Shown: piece by piece, positions 25,060 to 38,200 of the stretch
Layout of the letters: each line of letters starts with the position of its first letter
Position numbering within the stretch: position 1 is the first letter of the stretch
Assembly (NCBI GenBank): GCA_009741485.1
Contig: CM019236.1
Location: 60,951,734 to 61,015,733 of the forward strand
DNA: 64,000 bases
Direction: 5' to 3'
Source of the DNA: Malurus cyaneus samueli
Taxonomy: Eukaryota > Chordata > Aves > Passeriformes > Maluridae
Made by a program: the position numbers and the translations under genes
Notes under the pieces: model-generated
Seen by the model: only the letters and a program-made list of their open reading frames with translations
Told to the model about the DNA's origin: nothing
The model's database searches: none

Positions 25060-28000
25060 AACAAGCTGTGGCATGCTTTCCTGATTAAATTTCTTTTGTG
25101 CACAATTCCCCCACCCCCAAATTATGTTTTTTACTTTTTTCAAACAAATAGCGGTGAAAGTATTCCCAGCAATGTAATATATTTCTACAGTTTTCATGTA
25201 CTCATTCTAATTCAAAGACTATAATTTCAGATGTGCATTATTGATGGAACTTTATTCACAATTTTCTTATCCAATGCCATGTAGAATCAGATTTTTTCAG
25301 ACTGCAAATTAAAGACTGACCAAATGAATCCCCTGTTTAAGGGAAAGAATGCATGCTTTCATCACATCTCATTTCATCAAAATTAAAAACAACCCTCCCC
25401 ACCCCATTTCCATCTCCTGAAGGGCTCTATCTGATGTATTATAAATTATCCAGCTGCTTTTTATAATGAATCCTGGACAATTTCTTCAAGGACTCATAGG
25501 TGAACCACTGCTGCCATGTTCCAAGTGACCATTCTGTCATTACCCTATCTCGGAATGAAGTTCTGTTGAATAACCTTTCCTAGACTTGAGGTTACTTGAA
25601 AGAAAAAACTATGAGAATGAAATAAAAATCTCTTGAATAAAAATAATATCTCATGTGAAACAGCACTGTCTGCTCCCAGCATAAAAAAAGAAAAAAAAAA
25701 AAAAAAAACTTCTGTAGGGCTTAAAATTGCTCTGTCAAGGTAAATCAGGTAAGGAAATATCACCTTTACTTGGAAAAGTAGGACTCAAGTGATTGAAGAC
25801 TGTGTATCACATTAGCACATGCAAAATAACATACTGTTGAAAAGAATGTGAGCAAATTGATAAGTCAGCCAGTGAAGTCTCAAGTTTTATAATAACATAA
25901 GTCATTTAAATGAAGCTTTTAAATCAAGCTGCTTTAGGCGAAAAAAAACTCAATTTCAGCAGAGAAAATTAGCTTATAATGACATTTTATTTGAACATGG
26001 AGATTTTTTGTTTGGTTTCATTTACTTTTTATTTAAAGTCATACATTTTTTGGAACTCTGTGTTTCCAATAAATTCTTGTAAAATAGCCATGTTATATGT
26101 AGTCTGGTAATTTTTCATTCATCTTTAGGGCATCATTTTGGTTTAGCTAGTGGTGTCAGATGAGGCTTTGAAGAATTTATTGGCTGTGTGTTTAGTAAAT
26201 GCTCCACCCACTTTGCTGCTTTATGGTTCATATGACTCTTGTAGTTAGAAATTTTGTCTCAAAGCTCATTTCAAGTTGTAGCAATATGAAAAATATGGAC
26301 TCTCAGTGACAAAAGTAATGCAGAGAGTGCATAAAAACACCAACAGTGATTCTGCGCGATAAGTTTGCAGGAAATTTTCACTGGCAGGTTCATTTGGGGT
26401 GCTGTTATAAATTCAGATTTTTTCATTTTTTTTGGGGTCTCTTTTGTTTTGTTGATATGATGTTGCTTTTCTGGATGTTGTAATAAAGCCATTTAGATGC
26501 AGGATTAAAGCCTGTTGACAACAGATTCTTTCATTTTAAAGTTCCATACAGGCCTGTGAGTGATGCAAGGGGTCCCAGATTATACAATTATTAAAATATT
26601 TGTACCTTGTTGCTCCCTTTTTTTTTCTAGGGTGGAAGGAGCAGCCCCCCTACTCTGGGAGGCGAAAGGGTGGTCATGTACCCCCTGTTCCAGATGCAGT
26701 TCTGTCCAATGCTGTAAGGCAGGGGAGTGAACTGGAAAGCCGTGACAATCTCGTAGTCTAGATCCTACTTCCTGGCTTTAATATGGCAGTGGAAAGCATT
26801 AATAGGGCATAGCCCAGTGCTCTGTTAATGAGTGTGTGCAGGGGTGCAGATGTTGCACAAAAATTCTCAATCCTGGCCCTCAGCCAGATGGTTATGAGCC
26901 AAAGCTCTTGAGTCACGTTAAGTAGTGGTCTTCATAAGAGCATTGTTTTGTAATAGTGGCTGAAGCCTACCAAACCTATATTGCTGTACCTATCTGAGTC
27001 AGAAGAACATATGTGTTGATTTCCTGTTTCTGGAAATGCCAATGTGAACCAAAAAAACCTTGAAAACAACCCTTTTAAACTGTTTATGGGTATAGCTGCG
27101 TATAAAGGAAATTCTCGGCCGCCTGTAATAACAGCCTAGATGAGGAGCATTGTAGTTAAGTTTGAGGTATAGAATAATTTCCAGCAAATGTATCTATGCA
27201 GTTCTTCCACAGGTGCTCTTTTTTTTTTCAAAGGTCAGTTCAGCCATCTGAGAGTTAGTAGCTCGAGATAAATTCTGTGTTCAAGACACATTAATTGGAG
27301 GGAAACATCCATGAACATTTGTAGGAGGTGTTTGTCTAAAAAAAAAGTTATAAATTTTGCAAAGCCATGTTTCTATTTTTTAGTTCTGTCCTTTCTAAAA
27401 CTTGAACTAAGCCAACTTTTTTTACCAGTAAGCATTGATAATACAACAATATAAAATGTACTACTGATGCTCATGACAGAACAAGATCAGCCCACTAACT
27501 TATTCCTTGAAACTACAGATTTCAAGAGTTGCATATATTTTACTGCACTGTTTATTTTACTCTTAAGATCCTGCATAGAGAGCGGAAATCATGGATTATA
27601 TGGGAAGTATTGTGGGTTCTTGTTCCTGAAGAGCAGCTGGCTCTTGCTCCAGCAAAGCTCTCGACATTTTAGCACTAAATTAGTCCTAGGAGATTGAGTA
27701 CAAAGGCCCTTGAAATGTCAGACCCTACATGATTTAGCAGGGCAGGATTTTGTACATGTGTAAACCCATGTGCTTCCTTCCCTGCCTTGATGGAGATTTA
27801 ATCTGATATTATGCAAGATAGAATTTGTCTTCAGTACAGACCTTAACAGGAGATTTCCCAGGTCTTCACCACCAAAACGCAAAATAATCATTGCTCAGGA
27901 GGCAAGAAGCTGCAGAGGAAGGTTGTTAAAGAGAGCGCTTGGAGCTGAAATGTGGTCCACGTTATGTAAGAATCAGGGAGACAGGTGAGAATTTCTGCTG

Positions 28001-28233
28001 AGTTTGATTCATTCAAGAACTGCTTGTGAAATACAAGATTGTAGTAAACATTCCACCTGCTAAGGGACTTGTAGAAGGAGGTAAAAATTAAAATCATGCT
28101 GTGTAACTACGGAGTTTAGTTTTGTCATTCACATAAAAATACACGGAATATCTTTTCCCAGGCACAGCTGTTACGAATGTCTTGACAACATAGGTGATAA
28201 AGCTAAATAATGATACAATTCTTACATGCAAAG
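25060..28233 (+). repeat. Copy 3 of the triplicated block (forward, partial)
   Basis: Matches 16,358-19,386 in the same orientation, starting at AACAAGCTGTG (25,060; copy 1 at 16,358) and ending at CATGCAAAG (28,225-28,233). The first 2 kb of the unit are missing. It differs from copy 1 by very frequent one-base insertions, for example an extra base in 'tcatttcatcaaaattaaaaacaaccc' at 25,366-25,392, and by two- to four-base insertions, as at 27,117-27,123. It continues without a break into the distal part of the unit and then into sequence found only once. Confidence 0.9.
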
Positions 28234-28815
28234 AAAAATGTGCTTTTTTTTTTTTTTTGCATAAGGTGTTTCCACTATTTTGTAACAATTAATTTTATCC
28301 CACATTTTTTTTGTCTGCAGCTATCTGCGTTTTCTTAAAAAGAAGAAGTAATTTAGAAAGGTCACTACAATAACAAATTCAATAACTGCATGCAGCAATT
28401 GTTTAGCCGGTAACAAAGAGAGATTTCTTGGCAATTTGCTGTTATTTAAACAGGACTTACAAGTGTATATGCATGTATAAATATACATAAGGATTCTCTC
28501 AAGGTGTAATATGATAACAATAGCAAATATTAATGCACTGTATAATCGTGCATTGGACTGGACGCAGTCTAGTCACAGGAGGCTAACCAAGACTCTCATT
28601 CATAAACAAAACTGCGACGTAGACCGAAGGCACATTATCCATAAGTGCTGGCATAAATTGGTTTGTGCAACATTCAAGAAGCATGGAAAATGCTATGAAT
28701 CGCTCAAGTGTTTAAAAGGGTTAGCAATTGTTCCGCTGACATGTCTATTTCAAATCATTGTCAGGTTAGAAGATTGCTCATGGACAGTTCAAACAGTTTG
28801 TGTACAAAACTGGAA
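28234..28815 (+). repeat. Distal ~580 bp of the unit, forward copy
   Basis: Reverse complement of 19,387-19,961. Matching landmarks are 'tatctgcgttttctt' (28,324), 'aaaggg...ttccgctgac' (28,716-28,740) and 'ttcaaatcattg' (28,749). Right of about 28,815 no second copy exists in the window, so this marks the return to single-copy sequence. A 121-codon open frame (28,511-28,876) crosses it and is Cys/Lys-rich without family resemblance. The inverted copy does not keep the frame intact, so I do not call a gene. Confidence 0.82.
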
Positions 28816-31800
28816 ACAAGACAAAAACAATTTGTTAGAAGAGAAAAATTTTAATGTATTTCCTTTAATGAAATGAGCAGAAATTCTTGCAGTTTGTTAT
28901 CAGTAATGCTGGACATTAAAAAAACATTAAGGAAAACATAAGAAGAAATTAGGAACATTACACTTTATTAGTTTTAATTAAACATTTGGGAGAGTCTGTC
29001 AATTTTTGGAGCAGTGCTGAGTAAAATTGATGCTTACTCTGCACTTAGATTAGACCCCAGAGCCAGTGTGTGTCGGACACCATTTTTGAATCACAATCCT
29101 CACTCCTTGCCCATAGACGTTTGGAATTTTCTGGTCTCTTGTCCTACTAGTAAACCTACTTCTTCTCCAGGCTATTTTGCTTGTTATGGCCCAGGAACAG
29201 GCACGGAGTCAGCACCTGCTCTGCTCTGCCTCTCTTGTCTCCTTGGACTGCAAATTCCCTGGAAGGAAATGGAGCAAAAATCCACACGTCCTTCAATGCA
29301 GCATTCATTTGAAGACTAATTATTAAGAACAGATCTTAGGCATATGCCACATCACAGTATAATTCTTCTTTAGATTTAGCTTCTAGAAACTTCTCCTCAT
29401 GGCTCCTGTTGTCTGAAAAGATTGGTAACTGAGTTATGTTTGTGAAAGAAACTCTGGTGTGATTCCCTGGGTGATCATGAAGCCAGGAAAGAGATGATAA
29501 CCCCTACCAGTCTGCTTCAGAATATTTTACAAAACAGTAATCCTTTGCTCCTCCCAGCTACCACATTTTCTGTGTTGTTTTAAACTAAAAACACAAACCA
29601 ACTTTGGCTTAACTATTAAAAGGTTATTTGACATATGAGAAAATTCCCAGCTGCTAAATCTTCTTGCTTATTACTTTACCTGATAATTATCAGCCATTTC
29701 ATCTGATTAATTAATATGGCAGAATGCTCTGATAACAGTTAAAAAACACTTTGGACCATCTATAAATAAATAGAAGGTTTCTTTTTCAAAGACCACAAGC
29801 CCACAAAACCCTTTTAAGCACTCTAAAACCACTATAAACCTTTTGCACAAAGAAAAAACCCAAGCACAAAGTGGTATAAGCCACCAAATCCATATGTTTC
29901 AGGGTGAAAGAGCAGGGAATATGAAGGGCAATTCTAACACCTTCAGTCCCTCCAACAGTAGCAAATTATTTGCAAGGTTTAAATGCACAGAAGTGGTCCC
30001 ATTCAAAGAGGCAGTTAAATTTAGCAGCTGCATGCAAAACTGATCATCAGCTTCATAATAACTGCAAAAATATCTTTATGGCTCTATATTCTATATCTAG
30101 ATAGTTTTGACTCTTTCTGTGGGCATTTATTTAGAGTCTGCTGGGCTTTCAAAAATGGAATGCTGGAGTTTGGCTTCAACGATCACCGGCTATAACCATT
30201 TTGAAAAATAAGCACAAATTGGAAAGGCCATATTTGAATGAAGTGTAAAGACCTAATTCACATCTCTTGGCACACTGTGAGTGCTATTTTAGAACTTTAT
30301 AGCCAAGCATATTCAAAATCAGGAAGGACAAATACCAGGGTTTGTTTTTTTTTCCTGATTAGACTTTGAAGTGGTAAGAGACATGCTTGCAGCAGCCCAT
30401 GCAAAACATCACAAAAAGGCTTTTCAAGCACCTGAAACATTGAGCATCTTCAAGGGTAAGTGGCATTGGCAGCAGTTTCATTCAATGAAAACCATGAACT
30501 GAGGGTTTTGAAAGCAAGGACCTGAATTCAGTATAATTCAGAGTCCATGATAAACACAAAATGTCAAGGGAGAGGAGGAGGATTTTTGTTTTGGAGCATT
30601 GAGTCCAGTAACTCTGGTTCAGCAGCATCAGTTACTCAATCTATTCCTCATGTGGGGAAAATATTTATTCTGGCAAGATCCTCCCACAAAAGCTAAATGC
30701 AGAGGAAATAGGGTTTGGCAGAAAATAATTTCTTACAGTTTTTCTCTGTTAAAACAATTCTGTCTTGTTGGCTTCCCTTTTTAGTCCACAGGCCATTGAA
30801 TAAATGTGTCAATTAATTGCTTAAGCCTCATAAAGAAAGTTTTACCATGATTGAGTCAATAAAACGTGAGATAGTCTCCTGTTACAGTATCAGCAAGCTT
30901 GATGACTAGTGAAAATAATAATTTAAACTGCACAGATCAAATTAAATTGGGCTTTTTCACATGTCTTTGATCACACTCGACTGAGAAATATCTTTTTTGT
31001 AATTTATTAAGTTACCTCTCTGATTACCTTTCAGTGAAAGTCTCAATATTAATTAGTTTTGATATTTTCTAGATGACTTCATACCATAGTAAAGACAGAG
31101 TTCAAATAAGAATTTTTTGTCATTATTTTTTAATAAAAGAAAACCCTGCTTAGAATACCAGCAAGAAAGTGGCTTGTTTTTGTCCTCCACAGAACATTAG
31201 ACCTTTATGTAATTACTGCCTGAGTCACAAAGGAAACTTGGCTTGCAGGTCATCTGAAATAAGTTTCTGAGAAGTAAATAACTGTGCAAAGTAATGTAAA
31301 AAACAGCTATAGACTCGCTGGCACTGGACTAATAGAAGGCATGTGTGATCAACTTCATCCAATGGGAGCATGTGTTTATATACTATTTCTATATTCATCA
31401 GACACAACACTGAATATTGAATAGGCAGAGTTATTTTAGTGTTCACAAATACTTTAATTGCTACTTTAACTCCATATATATTATTAGTTTACTAACGCTT
31501 TCCTCACTGTGACAGTACATCTGCTCTTTCTACTCTACTTTCAGTACAGCCAAATGCCTTGGGAACAGGGAAGGAAAAGCATGATTTTTTTTTTTTCCTT
31601 TTTTTCCCCCAAGATAAGATTTTTCAGTGCTAGCAGAAGTTACACCATCATGGCCCTCTATCAAACTGTTTTCAAATTAGTGGTAAATCACTGTGCTGGC
31701 AGGGTAAGCCAGCCCCTCATGAGAGGACCAAAATCTCATCTGGTTTAGTGCACTGTTGCCTTAAATGTGTGACCCAATCAAGAAGTTCATAGGCCTCAAA

Positions 31801-32879
31801 ATACACAGATTCTGCAAGATAATGAGGAGCAACATTAAGTACCTTCCTTCCAGAAAGCAGACTTAAAAGTTCAAACTAGAGTGTAAGATTAATCTGAACA
31901 GTTCTGTTCCATGTCGCTTGTTATTAACATGTTCCAGGCTAGTTGAGAGTCCAAGGATGGTGAAAAATCAGAGTGGCACCAAGCATTACCTGGCTTTAAG
32001 CAGATCTGTGTCTGGCTGCTCTTGTTAAGGCTGGTGATTTTAGGGAAAATCATTGCTCAGTAGTTGGAGACAAAATTACCAGTTTCTGATTCACAAGATT
32101 CTCAACTTAAATTGCATACAAATTTAGAATTTGATTTTTAAAATACAGGATCTTGAAATTAATCAATATGTTGCTATCATCAGACACCTTCTTAGAAAGT
32201 AGGAAAAGTCCTCTAGAAGTGGCAAAACAAATATATGTGTTTTCACTCGGCTGCTATTAATTCAGGTGACACATTACTGATCTTTTAAACTTAATGTTAC
32301 AGCCCAGACAGAGATATAAATGGAATTTGTAAAAAATTTCCTGGAGAATTTCTGCGCTTTTACTAATATAAATGTCTGAGTTTACAGATGCAATACTGTT
32401 ACAGGTTCCTCTGCAACATGCAAACGGCTTCTACTTTCTGTTTAATCCAATCTGAAGGCTCACAAACAGATCTTGAATGGATGCATCACCTGAAAATACA
32501 GTTGTGTTTTTCTTCAGTGTTGGACTTCATTGTCATCATATATAAGTAGGACTGTCATCCATTTGAAGAATATTGAAAGGAACAGGCAGGCTCTCCAAGT
32601 CAACATAGGATTTTGAGGCTGGCGCCATCAGTAGAATTTTGGGAAATTTGACCAGAAGATGGTCTATACACCACCTGGATGACTGACACTTGATGAGGTG
32701 CACCTTTCTCAGGGACAGAAAAGGGATTTTGCACAGCAGCTAGCAGGACTCACTGATAGATCTTGGAATTAAATTGGAAGGGGAAAATTGCCAGAGATAA
32801 TCAGTGGGATGGCACACCAAATCTTGAGTAACTGAGTGACAGTGAAAACCCACAGTGTGCTCTGTGAGGTATTGGCAAC
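28816..32879. other. Unique AT-rich non-coding stretch
   Basis: No named transposon or RNA gene recognised. A 101-codon frame (29,014-29,319) has mixed composition, no splice context and no resemblance I can name. Confidence 0.5.
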
Positions 32880-33470
32880 AGCCAGCCACACCTGAAAGCA
32901 GCACATGCAGCATGAGAAATGAGCAAGATGAGCTCAAATCTTTGGCCCAGCGATATTATATCATTGGCACAAGCAAAACCTGGTGGGATGTGACTGGTGT
33001 GGATGAGGGACAGCTACCAGCTCTTCAGGAGGGACAGGCAGGGCAGGTGAGGCAGTGGGGTGGCAGTGTGAGACAGAGGGGCTGCAAGGCACAGAGTTCA
33101 CAGGTGACAGTGGCACTGCTGAGAGTGCGCAAGGCTTGAGGGACAAACAAATACTGCAAAGGGAAGATGATGGCACCAACAAATTATTCTTCAGGGAGAT
33201 AAGGAATACCTCTGAATCAACTGTCCTTGTTCTTATCAGGGGTTTCAACTTGTCAGAGGGTAATTGGGACTATCACACAGCTGGCACAGAGGGTTCTCCA
33301 GGTCTAGAGGAGTTTGTAAAATACCTGTATGAAACTTCAGGGTACAGGTACAGGTACTATGGGAGTACCAGGAAAGGTGTCCTCCCTGGTATGTTGCTTG
33401 CTAACCGAATCTCCTGAGTGAAGTGATTGGTGACTGACTTGGCCACAGTGACCATGAAGAAAGGAAATCT
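32880..33470 (+). pseudogene. Broken CR1-type ORF2 endonuclease fragment
   Basis: Two frames carry the order of the apurinic-endonuclease domain found at the start of CR1-like LINE ORF2. The first (32,905-33,000) reads ELKSLAQRYYIIGTSKTWWD, matching the family pattern 'YDIIGITETWWD'. The second, after a frame change (from about 33,180), reads LFFREI...VLVLIRGFNLSEGNWDYHTAG, matching 'FFRQLE...LVLMGDFN.P..CW..NTAG'. A degraded 'LGHSDHE'-like stretch follows near 33,440. The catalytic 'GDFN' Asp is replaced (RGFN), and stops and frameshifts interrupt the whole, so it is inactive. It lies on the + strand, opposite to most CR1 tails in the window, and the reverse transcriptase part is absent. Confidence 0.75.
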
Positions 33471-34817
33471 CATAACCAGCTCCTTATACTGAAAGAATTT
33501 TTTGAGGTTCAGTTTTTAGCCTCTCTTTTTTCTTCATTTAATAATTACACTTATCATCTTGAGCCAGCTGGCAAAATTAACACTGAAACTAAAACATCTG
33601 AAATGAAAATAGACTTTTGGAAATGAAAATAGAATTGACATGTGGGATGAAATAGGGAGAGATGAACAAAAAAATGGAAATTATTTTATTTTTCCAAATG
33701 CACGGGGCTAGAATTGGAAGGAACTGAGGCAGAAGCAAGGTTCTTCTAACTCCCTGTGATGTATCTTCTGCCTTCTTAAATGATATTTCCACAGATGCTC
33801 TCTTTCTCATGCGTGTTATGTTTCTTTCAACAGCACAGCACATTCTACTTGTCCTTAAACAGACAGTCTCCTGTTTGTTTCAATGGTCAGCTTCATTGAA
33901 AGAAGAGAAAAACTGGTGATGGAAATAGCCACAGATAACATAGTTTGATGTGAGAGTGCACGAATAGCTACAACAGCGAATTATTTAAACATTTTTTATA
34001 AGGTAGATGATAAGAAAATGAGAGTTGTCTGAGGAGGTGTTCAAAAACAAGAGTTTGACTGAAGAGCTAGTTTTAATTTCCTTTTAATATTCCAAGTAAT
34101 ATATTCCAAGACAAAAATGTTTTGAAGTTTCCTTAGAAGACTGTCCTATATTGTCAGAAAATAGGAATAATTTGGTAAATCTGGGAAACATTTTTATCAT
34201 GAGAATCTTCAGCTCAGCGCACACAGAAGGCTTTTACTTCTGCCTCTCCGTACCATATATACTAAGAAAGATTAGGAAAATATTGTTAGGAAAAGGAGTT
34301 GTTATCCTTTTGGGAGATAGAAGCTAGAATATTGCAACTTATCTGCATCTCTGCATTTTTTACATCAGAAACAAAACACAAAAGCACAGATGACGGTTTC
34401 AGTAACCATAATGCAGTGAAACCTAGTTCCTGATGTAGAGGGGATTCTTTCAGCATAATTTCAATGATGGAAGGATATAGCATTGAGACTTGCATCCAGG
34501 AAATAACTAACATTAGTTTACATTTAATACTATCATTTGACCTCAGAATGGAAAGAGGATTCCATCTCCTTTAAGGAGAAAGACTTTTTGCCTTGGTAGA
34601 ATATTAGAATGAGTTAATGCAGGGAAAGTGATACCTTACTTTTTCTGGAATTCTCTTGTGAGTTAAAGAAGATATAAGAGACACAGAAAGTTGGTTTTGT
34701 TTTATTTTTATTTTTTCTTTTTGTTTGTTTTAGTTTTTGAGGGTCCATATGTTTCTATATCAAATTATGGAATAAATAATATTCTATAAAAAAATAAGCA
34801 TCTATAACAAATGATGG
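33471..34817. other. Non-coding, nothing recognised
   Basis: AT-rich unique sequence with only short frames. Confidence 0.5.
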
Positions 34818-35270
34818 AATCACAGAATCATAGAAAGATCTACATTGAAAGGGACATTGGAGATCATGAAGTTGCAAATCCCCTGCCATGGCAGGGACAC
34901 CTCCCACTAGACCAGGTTATTCTGAGCCCCATCCAGATTGGGCTTGAACACCTCCAAGGATGAGGCTTCCACAACTTCCCTGGATAATCTGTTCCAGTGC
35001 CTCATCACCCTCACAGCAGAGAACTTCCTCCTAATACCTAATCTAAACCTACTCTCTTTTAGTTTGAATCCTTTTCCCCTTATTCTGTCACTACATGCCC
35101 TTGTAAAACATCCTCTCTTTCTTGTAGGCTCCCTTTAGGTGCTGAAAGTTCACAATTAGAGCCCTCTTTTCTCCAGGCTGAACACCATTGTCTCAGCCTT
35201 TCTTCATACGAGAGATTCTCTATCCTGCCAATCATCTTGGTGTCCCGCCTCTGGACTCCCTCCACCAGGC
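34818..35270 (-). mobile_element. CR1 LINE 3' end, antisense, fairly well preserved
   Basis: Starts with AATCACAGAATCATAGAAAG, the mirror of the tandem 'ATTCTATGATT' end of CR1. It continues through 'cctgccatggcagggacacctcccactagaccaggtt', 'ccatccagattgggcttgaacacctcc' and 'ctccaggctgaacacc', and ends in 'tgtcccgcctctggactccctcca'. It is the least diverged CR1 in the window, so probably the youngest. The 5'-truncated element lies on the minus strand. Confidence 0.95.
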
Positions 35271-38200
35271 CATTGTTTAACTTTTCTAAGTTCTGCCTAA
35301 CTTAAAAGAATATGAAGTATAAATTTTTCAATGTATGAGACAGTACCAAATGCGTTACAGATTCTAAGATTGCAGCTACATTGGCGCAATGGGAAAGAAT
35401 GTGCATTGGCAGAAACTGAAAAAAACAGAAATAATTTTTATCCATCTTCTCTCAAATTTAAAATTAATTCAAGTGAGGGTTTCCAAACAGTAGCTGAATT
35501 TCTGTTATGACAGATAAATAATATAATTGTTTTCCTGTGAAATGGTCAATTAGAAGAAACTTTGGAAGATAGGGCAAAGCGGTTTATTTTTCCAATTTTG
35601 CTTCTCTTTCTTCTCCCTTCAGAATGGGAGAAAAACCTGAAGCCATGCTGCTCAGATTTGTTCTTTTGGGCAGTAGCTGGCTTTACAATCAACCTAATCT
35701 TCTGCTCTGCTCCACTGTATGTGAGGCAGCTGGAAAATACTCTTACTCCTTCAATCAGCCTTCTTGAAGAGCAAGATCACATGAGGGTGAAGGATTTCCG
35801 TTTGGGGCAGGAAGGGTAAGAAGGCCAAAACTGAAGGTCAGGATGATGCTGGCAGATATTAATTTCAAAAGCATCTCACTATCAGGGAAAAAGAAGTGCA
35901 AAAGGAATGCCTCAGCATAATTTTTTTTAGTCAAAAGCAAACAAGCAAAAACACCATAAACAGAGAGATCTAGAGACGCTTAGCCATGACAAAATCACAC
36001 GGAAGAGGCTAACATAACTGAAATCAAAAATTTATTTTTCTATAAGTCTCATTTATTTTAATGATCTTACGTGGATATCTTGGATGTATAGGAAGTTCTA
36101 ACTTCTTCCCAGCAGCATCAGTTATAAAATGACGAACTTAAAGATAAATTAAAGTAAGTTTAGGCTATTGTATTGCATTTTTTTTCCTGTGTGAACCTTA
36201 GTTGTGTAAGGTAAAACCAGACATGACAGTCGCTATGACAGTCAATTGTATACATTACCTTCACAAAGCTGAAGTAAGTGAAAGAAGTTACAAAATTTTG
36301 AACCCGTTGTTGACAGATTTTCCCTCTATTTCTTCCTGAATGTACTGGGGAGAAAGAAGAGAGAAAAATTTGCTTTGTCTTAGTTTACTAAAATAGAAGT
36401 ATATGGGAGAGTTTCAAAGTTTTGTGTAACAATGGTAGAGGACAGTGGTTATAAAAGGAAAGAAATAACAGCTGTTTAACTCAATTCTGCTTTCAATTCA
36501 GGTTAAAAAGAGACTGAACAAGGAGAAGAACATTTTATTTCATATCCAGGTAAATATGATTAAACTTTCATAATCATCTGACATTTTCTTTTGAAATAAC
36601 TTTAGTCATCATGAGAGGATAAACTAACTAAGAAAAGAAGTCAATGAAGAAAGGCAAATAGAGTAGATAACTTTTTTACTCGGGTCTTAAAAATATATTC
36701 TCATATCTTCCTACAATTCATTTCATGGAGAGAAAAAGGACTATTTTTTAGAGAAAAATAGGGAGATGAAAATGAGGATCAAAATGTGGATATAAGTGAA
36801 GAAAATGAAAACACAGTTAGCATTTCAAAATCAAATTTCACCAAATCTTCAAGTCTATTTTTCTAATCTTCTTGGTACAGAAGGACTGATGGATTTTCAT
36901 TTATTTGGAGTTAAAAGTTGTGGAAGGACTAGAAAGGAAAGTTTTATTCTGGAAAATATAAAAATGAGCTCTTCCCTTTCTGTAAAATCTACATTACAAC
37001 AGTATGAGTAGTCTTACCATGGCAAAAGTCCAACTCTCAGCTTGTTTTCTTTTTCTAATGCATGTTTGACTACATTTTTGATGTCAGGCTGCTTTCCACA
37101 TTGAAAGATTAAAGTGATGTTAAACACCAATAACAGCCCAGGAATGATAAACTGAAGGAAAAGACGTAATATAGTTTTATTCCTGCTGTTGTTTATGATA
37201 AAAAAAGTTCAGTAAAACAATAGTCAATGCAAAACATTTACCTCATTGTCCTGTTCTTTGAATTTTTTTCTGAGCTAAGACCAAGTATAGCTAAATATTT
37301 TTAAAGAAAAAAAACAAAACCAAATGCTTAAACTAGGCAGAATTTGGTACAACAGTGTTGATTTGGCTCCTATCTCAATAAAAAGGGTTAATTTTATTTG
37401 AGTATCAGTAAGTTGAACAGGAAATAGATAGGTTTTATTCCTTTCTTGTTAAATGTTTTATCACTTAAGGTACATACTTCACCATATAATGGCATATAGT
37501 TATGTCTGAGAGGGATTGGTGAAATGAAAGGTGACTAGTTCCAAATTCAGTATTTTATGTCCAGTGATCATGAGAGTATTTAAAACTGATTCAATTGAGT
37601 GAAGAGCTTCATTCTTTCTAATAATATCATACTTTCTCAGACTGAGAAGGTCCAACTGTTTTCAAAGTTAGCATACATGTACTGCTTTCCAGTTTGGTAT
37701 GAGATCCCAGCTAGCCTTCTTACTTCAATCTATTTTTGTTTCAGAATGTTGTTTACTGTGGCTCTCAAAACCACTTTACTGTTTGTCGTCCAGCACAAGC
37801 ACAAAAAGCTTTTCCAAGTGACTCCAGTTCACAAAATTAGCGTGAACGTCTTAATAACATGAAGAGAAATAAAAAGTCCAGGAATCTATATCTGAAAGTG
37901 AAGCACAAAGAACTATAAACAGTTCAAGCTCAGAAATGCCTAGCAGCAACTATGAAAGTGATATAAATTGTGGGAGATGTTTGATTCATACAAGAATTGC
38001 AACAGCACTGATGAAGAAAACAGTATTGTTCCAGGGCAGAGGCAAATGTGTGATTTGCTGGTTCATTAGACTTGCCTTCTGGATGGAAATAGCACTGGTG
38101 TTTCCACCTTCCTGTCTACACACCTGGCTAAGATCAATGAAAAAGTTCCTAGGATACATCCTGACTTTTCAATGGAAACAAATTTCCTCTGTCTGTCTTC

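Noticed and set aside
28511..28876. 121-codon open frame at the end of copy 3
   Set aside because: The inverted copy at 19.4-19.8 kb does not keep the frame. No domain, splice sites or family resemblance are seen, and the area has heavy read noise.
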